Translations under genes and position numbers: made by a program
Shown: positions 1-7,694 of the stretch, in pieces
How positions within the stretch are numbered: the stretch's first letter is position 1
How the letters are laid out: every line of letters starts with the position of its first letter
Notes under the pieces: model-generated
Database searches by the model: none
What the model was told of the DNA's origin: nothing
The model's input: only the letters and a program-made list of their open reading frames with translations
Assembly: GCF_001412655.1 (NCBI RefSeq)
Contig: NZ_CP012996.1
Coordinates: 5,518,001-5,582,000, forward strand
Origin: Pedobacter sp. PACM 27299
GTDB taxonomy: Bacteria; Bacteroidota; Bacteroidia; Sphingobacteriales; Sphingobacteriaceae
Direction: 5' to 3'
DNA length: 64,000 bases

Positions 1-292
1 CATCTATACCTTAATGATTGGTGCTGAACCTCAGTTAGAGGGCACAGAACTAATCATAGCCAAGGTTGAACATAAACTTCAGGAAGGACTTTTACAGGAA
101 GAAATGGTAGATCTGATGAACTTCCTCAGACCACGATTGAAAAACTTCAGCATCTCTGTGAAAACTATTCAGGCAGCACGTGAAGTCGTAAACCGACTAT
201 ATACCAGTACAGAGAAGTATCAGTTCTTACTGGATAAAAACCCGAAATTAGAGGAACTCCGTCGTAAGTTTAACCTTGACGTAAACCCTTAG
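1..292 (+). CDS. dnaX: DNA polymerase III subunit gamma/tau, C-terminal fragment
   Basis: Only the 3' end lies in the window; the frame is open from base 2 with no start needed, so the gene begins upstream. The visible 96 residues are helical and charged and end in a stretch around EKYQFLLDKNPKLEELRRKF, which resembles the conserved C-terminal tail of Bacteroidota DnaX proteins. The family is the clamp-loader ATPase subunit that loads the sliding clamp for the replicative polymerase, but the ATPase domain is not visible here. Its last 23 bases overlap the 3' end of the convergent acidic-protein gene. Identification is by tail similarity only. Confidence 0.6.
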   Translation, partial: IYTLMIGAEPQLEGTELIIAKVEHKLQEGLLQEEMVDLMNFLRPRLKNFSISVKTIQAAREVVNRLYTSTEKYQFLLDKNPKLEELRRKFNLDVNP

Positions 293-692
293 TTTTTCTA
301 CTTGGCTCTGGAGTATCATTGATGGGATAACCTTCTTCATCCAGATCTTTGCGTTCATCTTCTGCTGTTCTTGCCAGTAATTCATCTTCTGGAGCAAGAA
401 CTACAATTTCTCCGTTATCGATATGCATACCCGCTTCTTCAAGGTTTTCGCCAATTTGTTCTTCATCATTATATTCACTGCCGATGTAAGGATTGGCTTC
501 ATCATAAGAAGAACTGCTATCTTCCCCATTGGGTGCCGAAGTATCGTAAGGTAAAGGGTGATCGTAATCTTTTTCTTCTCCTTTTACATCAAATACAAAG
601 CTATTTTTGTCTTTATCATAAGATAAATTGTCAAAATCTTTCGTTTCTCCAAGGTCTGTCGGATGAAGTTTATCCTTTTTTTCGGTACTCAT
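270..692 (-). CDS. Acidic hypothetical protein
   Basis: A 140-residue protein very rich in Asp and Glu, with no predicted signal peptide, membrane segment or recognisable domain. It looks largely disordered. The start is placed at ATG 692 (MSTEKKDK) rather than the Met three codons earlier, because the shorter form is a plain cytoplasmic N-terminus. A basic patch, PSRKTKGLRQG, closes the protein. Its 3' end overlaps dnaX tail to tail by 23 bp. I do not recognise a family; function unknown. Confidence 0.6.
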   Translation of the reverse strand: MSTEKKDKLHPTDLGETKDFDNLSYDKDKNSFVFDVKGEEKDYDHPLPYDTSAPNGEDSSSSYDEANPYIGSEYNDEEQIGENLEEAGMHIDNGEIVVLAPEDELLARTAEDERKDLDEEGYPINDTPEPSRKTKGLRQG

Positions 693-773
693 AATGATCA
701 AGTTATACCATCATAACGTTATAAAATCTTGAATTGTTTTTTGTTATTCCCACAAAATGCGGTTATACTGCTG

Positions 774-787
774 TTATCAGCTGATAA
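774..787. promoter_or_regulatory. 14-bp perfect palindrome in divergent intergenic region
   Basis: TTATCAGCTGATAA is perfectly self-complementary. It lies 81 bp upstream of the acidic-protein start and 67 bp upstream of the TonB-receptor start, where an operator for either could sit. No regulator is identified. Confidence 0.35.
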
Positions 788-854
788 AAGAAGTTTTAAG
801 TTTTCTTAACTGAGATTTATACTTCTTTGGGTATAAATTTTAGCTTTGTTTGTG

Positions 855-2918
855 ATGAGAATATTTATAGTGACTTCATTGTTGTTACTTTCTTTTTCCG
901 CAGCGGCGCAGCAGCAGGATACCACAAAAAGATTAAAAGAGGTAGAAATCAAACCTTATTTTTCTACACAGCCTTTATTAAGAGCTACGGGTGCCATCGG
1001 TTTGGTTGATCGCTCTTTACTTGACAAGCAAGCTGGAGGTTCTTTGGTAGCTGCCTTGAATACTATCCCTGGAATACGCATGGAAGAACGCTCTCCAGGC
1101 AGCTATCGTTTGTCCATCCGTGGGAGCTTGCTCCGTTCTCCTTTTGGAGTCAGAAATGTGAAAATCTATTTTGACGATTTTCCATTGACAGATGCCGGAG
1201 GGAACAGCTACCTGAATGCACTAGAAATGAGTGCCCTAAACCGCATTCAAATTCTAAAGGGTCCGCAAAGTAGCCTCTTTGGTGCAAACTCCGGAGGAGT
1301 TGTATTGATACAACCGCTACAGCTTAGCGCAGACAGTATTGTCGCCATGTTAAAACTGGAAACAGGTGCTTATGGTACCTTTCTTCAGAGTTTATCTGCC
1401 GGACAGCAATTCAAAAAATACAGCATTAACATCACCCAGGCTTACCAGCGCAGTGACGGTTATCGCGACCATAGTGCTATGGACCGCAAATATTTCCAGA
1501 TTTCACAACAATTCGACTACAGTAAGAAAAACAAGCTGAAAGCCTTGATTTTCTATTCTGATCTACATTACAATACTCCAGGAGGATTGGATATCACACA
1601 ATATATGGATCGTCCCCAGGCTTCCAGGCCAGCTGCTGGTGCATTGAAAAGTGCTATTGAGCAAAAGGCAGGGATTTACAGCAATACCCTTTTCGGTGGC
1701 CTCTCCAATGACTGGATTATCAACGATCATTTTAAGCATGTGATTTCCCTGTTTTCTTCTTATACCGATTTCAAAAACCCTTTTATCACCAATTATGAGA
1801 AGAGGAAAGAACTGACTTTAGGACTGCGCTCCTATCTGGAATACCAAAAACAAACAACCAGTTTCAATTATAGGTTCAATATTGGACTGGAAAGCACACA
1901 AACTTCCTCTGATATTGTCAATTATAACAATAACATGGGTCAACCTGCTGCATTGAAAGCTAGTGACCAGTTAAAAGCAGCATCAAACTTTGCTTTTGCA
2001 CATTTAAATATTGATTTCCTAAACAAATGGCTCCTGGAATTATCTGCAAGCGGGAATTTATACCAATACACTTATCAAAGTATTGCTCCTATAGCCAGTG
2101 ATCAAAGAACCAACCGCTTTGATTTTCAGCTGATGCCAAGAATTGCCCTATCCTATTTACTTGTGCCAGAACTTGCATTGCGTACTACAGTGAGCAAGGG
2201 CTATTCACCGCCCACAATAGCAGAAATCAGAGCTTCAGACCAGGTCATAAACGTGGACTTACAACCAGAATTCGGCTGGAATCATGAAATCGGTGTTCTT
2301 TACCAAAGCGCTGACCGCAGGTTCAATATTGACCTGACAGGATTTTATTACCGTTTGCAAAGTGCCATTGTTCGACGTTTAAACGAGAATGAAAATGAAT
2401 ATTTCATCAATGCTGGCGGCACCAAACAATGGGGTCTGGAAAGCGCCTTCTCTTTATGGCTGGTTCCAGTTAATCACTCTAAATTCTTACGTGGCTTACA
2501 ACTTTATAATGCCATTACCTTAAGTAATTTTAAATTCGACCATTATGCAGACAATACCGCTGATTATTCTGGAAATCAACTGACGGGTGTTCCAAAGCAG
2601 GTCATCATCAGCAGCATTGATTGTTATTTTCCAGGGCAATGGTCTATATTTGCACAGCACAATTACACTTCCAGCCTACCTTTAAATGATGCCAATACTG
2701 TTTATGCCAGGAAATACCACCTTGTCCAGGCCAGACTAAGCTGGAAGGGCTTAAAAATTGGTAAATCTGACCTGTCGCTCTTTACCGGAGCAGATAACCT
2801 GCTGAACGAGAAATATAGCCTTGGCAACGACCTGAATGCTGTTGGCAGGCGTTATTATAATGCTGCAGCCGGGAGAAACTTCTATGCCGGCTTATCCTTG
2901 CAACTGAAAAGAAATTAA
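855..2918 (+). CDS. TonB-dependent outer-membrane receptor
   Basis: A 687-residue TonB-dependent transporter. A signal peptide (MRIFIVTSLLLLSFSAAAQ) is followed by a plug domain at about residues 25-150 (GVRNVKIYFDDFP, RIQILKGPQSSLFGANSGG) and a beta-barrel ending in an aromatic/basic C-terminus. It lacks the N-terminal carboxypeptidase-like domain of SusC, so it resembles siderophore or metal-chelate receptors rather than glycan importers. The substrate cannot be told. The start is ATG 855; a TAGCTTTG -7-like element at 841-848 would make the transcript nearly leaderless. No SusD or periplasmic partner lies beside it. Confidence 0.85.
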   Translation: MRIFIVTSLLLLSFSAAAQQQDTTKRLKEVEIKPYFSTQPLLRATGAIGLVDRSLLDKQAGGSLVAALNTIPGIRMEERSPGSYRLSIRGSLLRSPFGVRNVKIYFDDFPLTDAGGNSYLNALEMSALNRIQILKGPQSSLFGANSGGVVLIQPLQLSADSIVAMLKLETGAYGTFLQSLSAGQQFKKYSINITQAYQRSDGYRDHSAMDRKYFQISQQFDYSKKNKLKALIFYSDLHYNTPGGLDITQYMDRPQASRPAAGALKSAIEQKAGIYSNTLFGGLSNDWIINDHFKHVISLFSSYTDFKNPFITNYEKRKELTLGLRSYLEYQKQTTSFNYRFNIGLESTQTSSDIVNYNNNMGQPAALKASDQLKAASNFAFAHLNIDFLNKWLLELSASGNLYQYTYQSIAPIASDQRTNRFDFQLMPRIALSYLLVPELALRTTVSKGYSPPTIAEIRASDQVINVDLQPEFGWNHEIGVLYQSADRRFNIDLTGFYYRLQSAIVRRLNENENEYFINAGGTKQWGLESAFSLWLVPVNHSKFLRGLQLYNAITLSNFKFDHYADNTADYSGNQLTGVPKQVIISSIDCYFPGQWSIFAQHNYTSSLPLNDANTVYARKYHLVQARLSWKGLKIGKSDLSLFTGADNLLNEKYSLGNDLNAVGRRYYNAAAGRNFYAGLSLQLKRN

Positions 2919-2958
2919 ACATTTCGGCTGTTGGTTCATCCTCATCCGAAATGCTTTT
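2917..2958. terminator. Hairpin between convergent TonB receptor and ssb
   Basis: Inverted repeat CATTTCGG (2920-2927) and CCGAAATG (2946-2953) with an 18-nt loop, followed by CTTTTG. It lies between two convergent stop codons, so it may serve both strands. The loop is long and the T-run short, so strength is uncertain. Confidence 0.5.
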
Positions 2959-2965
2959 GTTTATT

Positions 2966-3307
2966 TTATGATTCAGTTGCTGTAATCAGCTCCAGCTGGT
3001 TGACAAAAATCTCTGTACTGGAGCGTTGTTCCCCTAGCTTATCAGTATAAGCCTGTACTTTTAAGCTGCCTTCAATACTGATCCCCACCCCTTTTTTAAT
3101 CAGTAATTCCGCAAGATCTGCTTTCTTATTCCAGAAAACCAGGTTGATCCATTGGGTTTGACAAACAGCCTCCCCGGTTTGGGTCTTATAAAACTCATTA
3201 ATGGCCAGACTTACTCTTGCTACCTTCTTTTCCTCGGAAAAATTAACCACTGTAGGATCTCCACCGGCGAGACCTGTGAGATAAACACTATTTCTAAAAT
3301 TCTTCAT
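2966..3307 (-). CDS. ssb: Single-stranded DNA-binding protein
   Basis: A 113-residue OB-fold protein of the Ssb family. It starts with the typical NSVYLTGLAGGDP strand and contains the conserved QWINLVFWNKKADLAE segment and the GxGISIEGSLKVQAYTDKxGE hairpin. It binds single-stranded DNA during replication, repair or recombination. It is shorter than housekeeping SSB and has no acidic DDxIPF-like tail, so it is probably an accessory paralogue. It stands alone and convergent to the TonB receptor. Confidence 0.85.
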   Translation of the reverse strand: MKNFRNSVYLTGLAGGDPTVVNFSEEKKVARVSLAINEFYKTQTGEAVCQTQWINLVFWNKKADLAELLIKKGVGISIEGSLKVQAYTDKLGEQRSSTEIFVNQLELITATES

Positions 3308-3568
3308 ATACTAAAGACTCATCAAGGTTCATAAACAGTAACCGCTCTGATTACCGATAAGACTAACTACTGCATTATTTAGAAGATTACCAAGTTTATT
3401 CTACTAAAAATTAAATCATTATTAATATTATTTCCTTAAAAAAAACAGTCAAACACTAAAAATATAAGTAAAAGATGGCTACTTAAGTGTTTATGCCTTA
3501 AAATCCTTCCCTAATGGCTCAGGTATTATAAAGTATAAATGATATATTAGTCTTCAAGCTCCTTAATT

Positions 3569-4303
3569 ATGTATAGACACCTCAGTTTCGTCGTTTTGAT
3601 TATTTTTGCCTTTAGCAGTAACTCCAGTGCCTTTGCTAAGAAAACAAAGATCCTGATCTTCTCTAAAACATCAGGTTTTCACCACTCTTCCATTAGAGAA
3701 GGAGTTACAGCTTTACAAGCGATGTCCATAGCCCACGACTTTACAGCGGATACGACTACGGATGCTCAAAAATTCAATCCCCAGAACTTAAAACAATATG
3801 CCGCGGTTGTATTTCTGAATACCACCGGTGATATATTGAATTCGCAGCAGGAAAAAGCATTTGAAGCCTATATCCGTTCGGGCGGCGGTTTTGTTGGAGT
3901 GCATGCGGCTACAGATACGGAATACGACTGGCCATGGTATGGGAAGTTAGTTGGCGCTTATTTTGTAAATCATCCTGCACAGCAGTTCGCAAACTTAGAT
4001 GTAATCGATAAGAAGACCATTGCTACGGCACATTTACCAGAAGTATGGAACAGAAAAGACGAATGGTATAATTTTAAAGATATTTCTCCGGCTATAAATG
4101 TATTAATCAACCTTCAGGAAAGCAGTTATCAGGGGGGCAGCAATGGACAGCAGCATCCTATGGCCTGGTACCATGATTTTGAGGGAGGAAGGGTTTTCTA
4201 TACAGGACTAGGCCATACTGCAGAATCCTATACTGACCCTTTATTCTTACAGCATTTATGGGGCGGAATGCAATACGTAATGGGTATCAAAAAAATGAAA
4301 TGA
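3569..4303 (+). CDS. Secreted ThuA-like domain protein
   Basis: A 244-residue protein with an N-terminal signal sequence (residues 1-23) followed by a single ThuA-like, glutamine-amidotransferase-fold domain. Recognisable stretches are KILIFSKTSGFHHSSIREG, GGGFVGVHAATDTEYDWPWYG, HPMAWYH and GRVFYTGLGHTAESY. ThuA-type domains occur in proteins linked to trehalose and other sugar use, often secreted in Bacteroidota. The catalytic role is not settled for the family, so only a carbohydrate-related role is suggested. It is flanked by unrelated genes. Confidence 0.85.
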   Translation: MYRHLSFVVLIIFAFSSNSSAFAKKTKILIFSKTSGFHHSSIREGVTALQAMSIAHDFTADTTTDAQKFNPQNLKQYAAVVFLNTTGDILNSQQEKAFEAYIRSGGGFVGVHAATDTEYDWPWYGKLVGAYFVNHPAQQFANLDVIDKKTIATAHLPEVWNRKDEWYNFKDISPAINVLINLQESSYQGGSNGQQHPMAWYHDFEGGRVFYTGLGHTAESYTDPLFLQHLWGGMQYVMGIKKMK

Positions 4304-4387
4304 TGTTTTCAGGATGATTTTTGCAAGACCATCACCAATTCAAGATCATACCTAATTCAAAATCCAGCTTTATTTTAACAATAGCAT

Positions 4388-4969
4388 CTATTCTTGTTTT
4401 GGATGCTTCCTCTTCCTAAAGATTGGTTTAGTCGGATAATGACGATGTCTCATATTATTGAATACCAGTGCCACTAGAAATAGAATCATAACCCCTGTAA
4501 ATACAGGACTGAAAACATATAGATAACCCATTTCCTTAATTTTCGCACCACCAGTTACCGCGATCAATGCAGTTGCACCACCTGGTGGATGCAACGTTTT
4601 GGTGATTTGCATGGCTACGATAGAAATAGAAACGGCTAAAGCGCCTGCAATCCAGACTTCATTTGGGATAATTTTCAACATCGTTACTCCAATAATTGCA
4701 GAAATCACGTGACCACCAATTAGGTTTCTAGGCTGTGCCAGGGGACTATTGATAATTCCGTAAATCAATACAGAAGAAGCGCCGAATGAACCAATCATAA
4801 ATAAATTGTCATTGGCTACCAGGTACTGGCTATTCAATAGTCCGATCAAACCAATTCCAATAAAGGAACCAATAAAAGTCAGGACATGCTCTTTGGCATC
4901 AATTAAAGTCTCCCGATACAAGACGTACCTTGCTCTTCGATAATGTTTTCTTATAATCTGTTTGGGCAT
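4388..4969 (-). CDS. HPP family integral membrane protein
   Basis: A 193-residue membrane protein with about four transmembrane helices after a basic N-terminus. It carries the family signature in TKTLHPPGGATALIAVTGG (residues about 125-145) and the GSFGASSVLIY segment. HPP proteins are plastid and bacterial membrane proteins; some members have been implicated in nitrite transport, but the role here is unknown. A TATTTTTG -7-like element lies at 4987-4994 on the minus strand. It appears monocistronic. Confidence 0.85.
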   Translation of the reverse strand: MPKQIIRKHYRRARYVLYRETLIDAKEHVLTFIGSFIGIGLIGLLNSQYLVANDNLFMIGSFGASSVLIYGIINSPLAQPRNLIGGHVISAIIGVTMLKIIPNEVWIAGALAVSISIVAMQITKTLHPPGGATALIAVTGGAKIKEMGYLYVFSPVFTGVMILFLVALVFNNMRHRHYPTKPIFRKRKHPKQE

Positions 4970-5248
4970 TCGTTATATATTCTTTGCAAAAATACCACAA
5001 TATCAGTTGAAAATCCAGTAACTGAAGGGTCATTATTTCAATCCACACCTGTACTTTCTATAAACCTATTTTACCTAGAAAGACGAAAAGGAACGCGCTT
5101 AAAGTTTGAAGGAATTCCTTAAAAGAACAAAAGTAATTTTCAAAAACCTTTCCCCTGGTTCAGCGGGCGCATTACCTGGAGAAAGGTCTCAACGTTTCTA
5201 TTTTTTAAAACGCTATTATCGACTGGGAAACTTGAGCTCATCAGCTGA

Positions 5249-5899
5249 CTAATAGCCCGCAGTAAATCTCTGTTTTATATACTGAGGTTTCTCCAGTTCA
5301 TCAACTATGGCAACTGACAAATCCTGTACAGAAAGTGAGCTTCTTCCAGCTTCATCAAACACTGGGCTTTCTGTCCCTACACGATATTGACCAGTACGTC
5401 CGGTAGTAATTCCTGGGTGCATTTCTATTGCCGGACTAAAAAACGTCCAATCAATTGCTTCTTCGTTTTTAAGGATAGTCAGGTAATCTCTTGCAGCAGT
5501 AGCTCCAGCCTTATAATCCGCAGGAAAATCAGGCCCGTCTACCAGTTGAGCGTCGTTAATAAATAAACTTCCAGCACCACCGATTACAATCAGACGAGGT
5601 ACACCTGCATCTTTCACTGCTTTTTGAATGGCTTCTGAACCCGCTAGAAAATCATCGTAAAGATTTGGGTTGGTCCAACCTGCATTAAAAGCACTGATCA
5701 CTGCATCAGATCCTTTGATGGCTTCTGCTAATTCAACCGTATTCAGGACATCTACTGCCTTCACTGTAAGTTGTACATTTTTTTCCTTGACATGAGCTGC
5801 ATTTCTTACAATCCCTGTTACCTGGTGACCACGATTTAATAATTCTGTTAATAAGTGTGCCCCTACAAAGCCACTTGCTCCAATTAATGATACTTTCAT
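5249..5899 (-). CDS. NAD(P)-binding oxidoreductase, YwnB/NmrA-like
   Basis: A 216-residue Rossmann-fold protein of the atypical short-chain dehydrogenase group. The N-terminal GASGFVG is the dinucleotide-binding glycine motif, followed by an NmrA-like fold (DAVISAFNAGWTNP, RLIVIGGAGSLF). It lacks the classical YxxxK catalytic pair, so it may be a redox sensor or a quinone or flavin reductase. It follows an Rrf2 regulator gene after 60 bp on the same strand, the arrangement of ywnA-ywnB in Bacillus. A TGTAA-N9-TTACA box 26 bp upstream of its ATG matches the one at the regulator's own start. Confidence 0.8.
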   Translation of the reverse strand: MKVSLIGASGFVGAHLLTELLNRGHQVTGIVRNAAHVKEKNVQLTVKAVDVLNTVELAEAIKGSDAVISAFNAGWTNPNLYDDFLAGSEAIQKAVKDAGVPRLIVIGGAGSLFINDAQLVDGPDFPADYKAGATAARDYLTILKNEEAIDWTFFSPAIEMHPGITTGRTGQYRVGTESPVFDEAGRSSLSVQDLSVAIVDELEKPQYIKQRFTAGY

Positions 5900-5924
5900 C
5901 TTTTCTATTTTAATTAATATATAT

Positions 5925-5943
5925 TGTAATATTATTTGTTACA
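5925..5943. promoter_or_regulatory. Putative Rrf2 operator upstream of oxidoreductase
   Basis: TGTAA (5925-5929), 9 bp, TTACA (5939-5943). The same TGTAA-N9-TTACA layout recurs at 6373-6391 in front of the regulator gene, which makes it a credible shared operator. Confidence 0.55.
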
Positions 5944-5959
5944 GTTATAGGTAAAAAAA

Positions 5960-6370
5960 TCAAATGAACTGCTTGCTAAAATCAGCCAAAGTTTTCTTAG
6001 ACAACTCCTGGATTAAAACCTGTTCAGTACTGTCATATAAAGAATTCAAATGCTGATTAATTTGTTTGCCTACCGGGCATTGTGGATTAGGCTCATTTTT
6101 AGAAGTTCCTAATAGGTTATTTTGCCTTACAGCGCTATAAATCTGATCTAAGGTAATACTATCTGCTGATTTTGACAAGAAACTACCTCCATTTTTACCT
6201 TCTTTACTTTCCACAAAACCTTGATTCCTAAGATTGATCAATTCTTTTCTAACCAGAACAGGATTGATATTGATGCTTCCAGCAATATAGTCAGAAGACA
6301 GTAAGTCCCCTTTTGCTTTTTCCAGCAAAGTCAGGATATGTAAAGAAATGGCGAATCTTGCGTTGTTCAT
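5960..6370 (-). CDS. Rrf2-family transcriptional regulator (YwnA-like)
   Basis: A 136-residue winged-helix repressor. The start is taken at ATG 6370 (MNNARFAISLHILTLLEKA), the normal Rrf2 N-terminus; a longer reading frame upstream runs back through the promoter. The helix-turn-helix is at about residues 24-50 (SSDYIAGSININ, VRKELINLRNQGFV) and the wing at SKEGKNGGSFLS. Iron-sulfur Rrf2 members have three cysteines; here only the one in NPQCPVG is present, so it probably holds no cluster and senses by thiol chemistry or a ligand. It probably controls itself and the following oxidoreductase gene. Confidence 0.85.
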   Translation of the reverse strand: MNNARFAISLHILTLLEKAKGDLLSSDYIAGSININPVLVRKELINLRNQGFVESKEGKNGGSFLSKSADSITLDQIYSAVRQNNLLGTSKNEPNPQCPVGKQINQHLNSLYDSTEQVLIQELSKKTLADFSKQFI

Positions 6371-6371
6371 T

Positions 6372-6392
6372 CTGTAATTATTTTTATTACAG
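6372..6392. promoter_or_regulatory. Putative Rrf2 auto-operator
   Basis: Perfect inverted repeat CTGTAAT (6372-6378), TATTTTT, ATTACAG (6386-6392). It ends 2 bp before the regulator's ATG and covers the expected transcription start, a position suited to repression. It shares the TGTAA-N9-TTACA core with 5925-5943. Confidence 0.6.
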
Positions 6393-6394
6393 TA

Positions 6395-6425
6395 CAAAGG
6401 TAGATGAATAATTGTTATTTCCAAA
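6395..6425 (-). promoter_or_regulatory. Bacteroidota-type promoter of the Rrf2 gene
   Basis: On the minus strand TTTG (6425-6422), 19 bp, TACCTTTG (6402-6395). This matches the primary-sigma consensus TTTG/TAnnTTTG. It would give a leader of about 15-20 nt containing the operator. Confidence 0.65.
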
Positions 6426-6480
6426 AAATATTTTGGATCCATACATAAGTTTACCTTTGCGACATCTACCATAATGAACC

Positions 6481-7515
6481 ATGAAATACTCCTTTTTCCT
6501 TTTACGCCTGTGCCTGCTCCTTAGCTTTGCCTTTTTAACCTCCTGCTCCCCTTCTGGCAAGGCCGATACTGCTTTCTACTATTGGAAGCAAAGTTTTTCC
6601 TTAGCGCAACCGCAGCAAGAAGTTCTGGAAAAAGTGGCAGCGCATAAATTGTATCTCCGCTTTTTTGACATTAAATGGAATACAAAAGAAAACCGGGCTT
6701 ACCCGGAAGCAGTCATTAATTTCACTCAAAAAATAAGTGCATGGCAGGTGACTCCGGTCATTTTTATCACCAACCAGACTTTTGAAAAATTAACCCTGCA
6801 GGGAATAGATAGTCTGGCAGAACATACGCAGCGCTTATTATCCAAACTTAGCACTGATCAACAGCTCAATTACCAACAAGTGCAATTCGACTGCGATTGG
6901 AGCCTGGGCACAAAAGATAAATACTTTCATTTCCTAAAAACTTTCAAAGCCATTAGCAACAAAAGCCTGGAGGCCACCATTAGGTTACACCAGATCAAAT
7001 ACCAAATCCGAACTGGCGTTCCTCCTGTGGATCGCGGCATTTTGATGTTCTATAATATGGGTAAGATTTCGGCTAAACCGGACGATCCGAATTCCATTTA
7101 TAATTCGAATGATGCAGCAAACTATATCAGTCACCTCCCTAAATATCTTTTACCACTAGATATTGCCTTACCCTTGTTCTCCTGGTCTATACATATTAGA
7201 CATGGTCAGGTAATTCAGGTATATGGAAAAATTGGCAAATCAATTGTGTCTGACGTCAATAATTTCGAAGTTACTACCAACAAAGATGTATTTAAGGCCA
7301 GAAGAAGTTTCTTTATAGAAGGTGTTTATATCAAAGCCGGCGATCTTTTCAAACTTGAAGAAACTGATAAAACACTTTTAGTTCAGGCAGCAGAGCAATT
7401 GGCTAAACATTTGAGCAAAGATGAAAAAAGAACCATCATCTATTATGAAATTGGCAACTTCGATCCAAATATCTTTAAAGCAAAAGACCTATTAGAAGTT
7501 TCTGCCAGATTTTAA
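6481..7515 (+). CDS. Hypothetical lipoprotein, possible TIM-barrel fold
   Basis: A 344-residue lipoprotein: a hydrophobic signal is followed by the lipobox-like FLTSCSPSG, so lipidation at Cys22 is expected. I do not recognise a named family. Regularly spaced strand-like segments (LYLRFFDIKW, PVIFITNQT, VQFDCDW, ATIRLHQIKY, GILMFYNMG, IALPLFSWSI) suggest a (beta/alpha)8 barrel resembling glycoside-hydrolase-like folds; this is inference. It precedes a large secreted protein gene by 179 bp on the same strand, and the two may act together at the cell surface. Confidence 0.7.
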   Translation: MKYSFFLLRLCLLLSFAFLTSCSPSGKADTAFYYWKQSFSLAQPQQEVLEKVAAHKLYLRFFDIKWNTKENRAYPEAVINFTQKISAWQVTPVIFITNQTFEKLTLQGIDSLAEHTQRLLSKLSTDQQLNYQQVQFDCDWSLGTKDKYFHFLKTFKAISNKSLEATIRLHQIKYQIRTGVPPVDRGILMFYNMGKISAKPDDPNSIYNSNDAANYISHLPKYLLPLDIALPLFSWSIHIRHGQVIQVYGKIGKSIVSDVNNFEVTTNKDVFKARRSFFIEGVYIKAGDLFKLEETDKTLLVQAAEQLAKHLSKDEKRTIIYYEIGNFDPNIFKAKDLLEVSARF

Positions 7516-7694
7516 GGAATGGATTATCATCATTCGTACCTTTATCGCTGTCAAACGAAAAACCATCATTGCATTACTAAAATAACGAAACGATATGACT
7601 ACCAAGGCCAACAAAACGGGATGATGAACCGCAGTATCCCTTCATAAAAACATCTTAAAACACAATAGCATACCATTTCTACTACCCAGCTTCT

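Noticed and set aside
3478..3495. Another copy of the susC-upstream motif before the ThuA-like gene (CTACTTAAGTGTTTAT)
   Set aside because: Matches only the TACTTAAG core; too short and degenerate in AT-rich DNA to claim.
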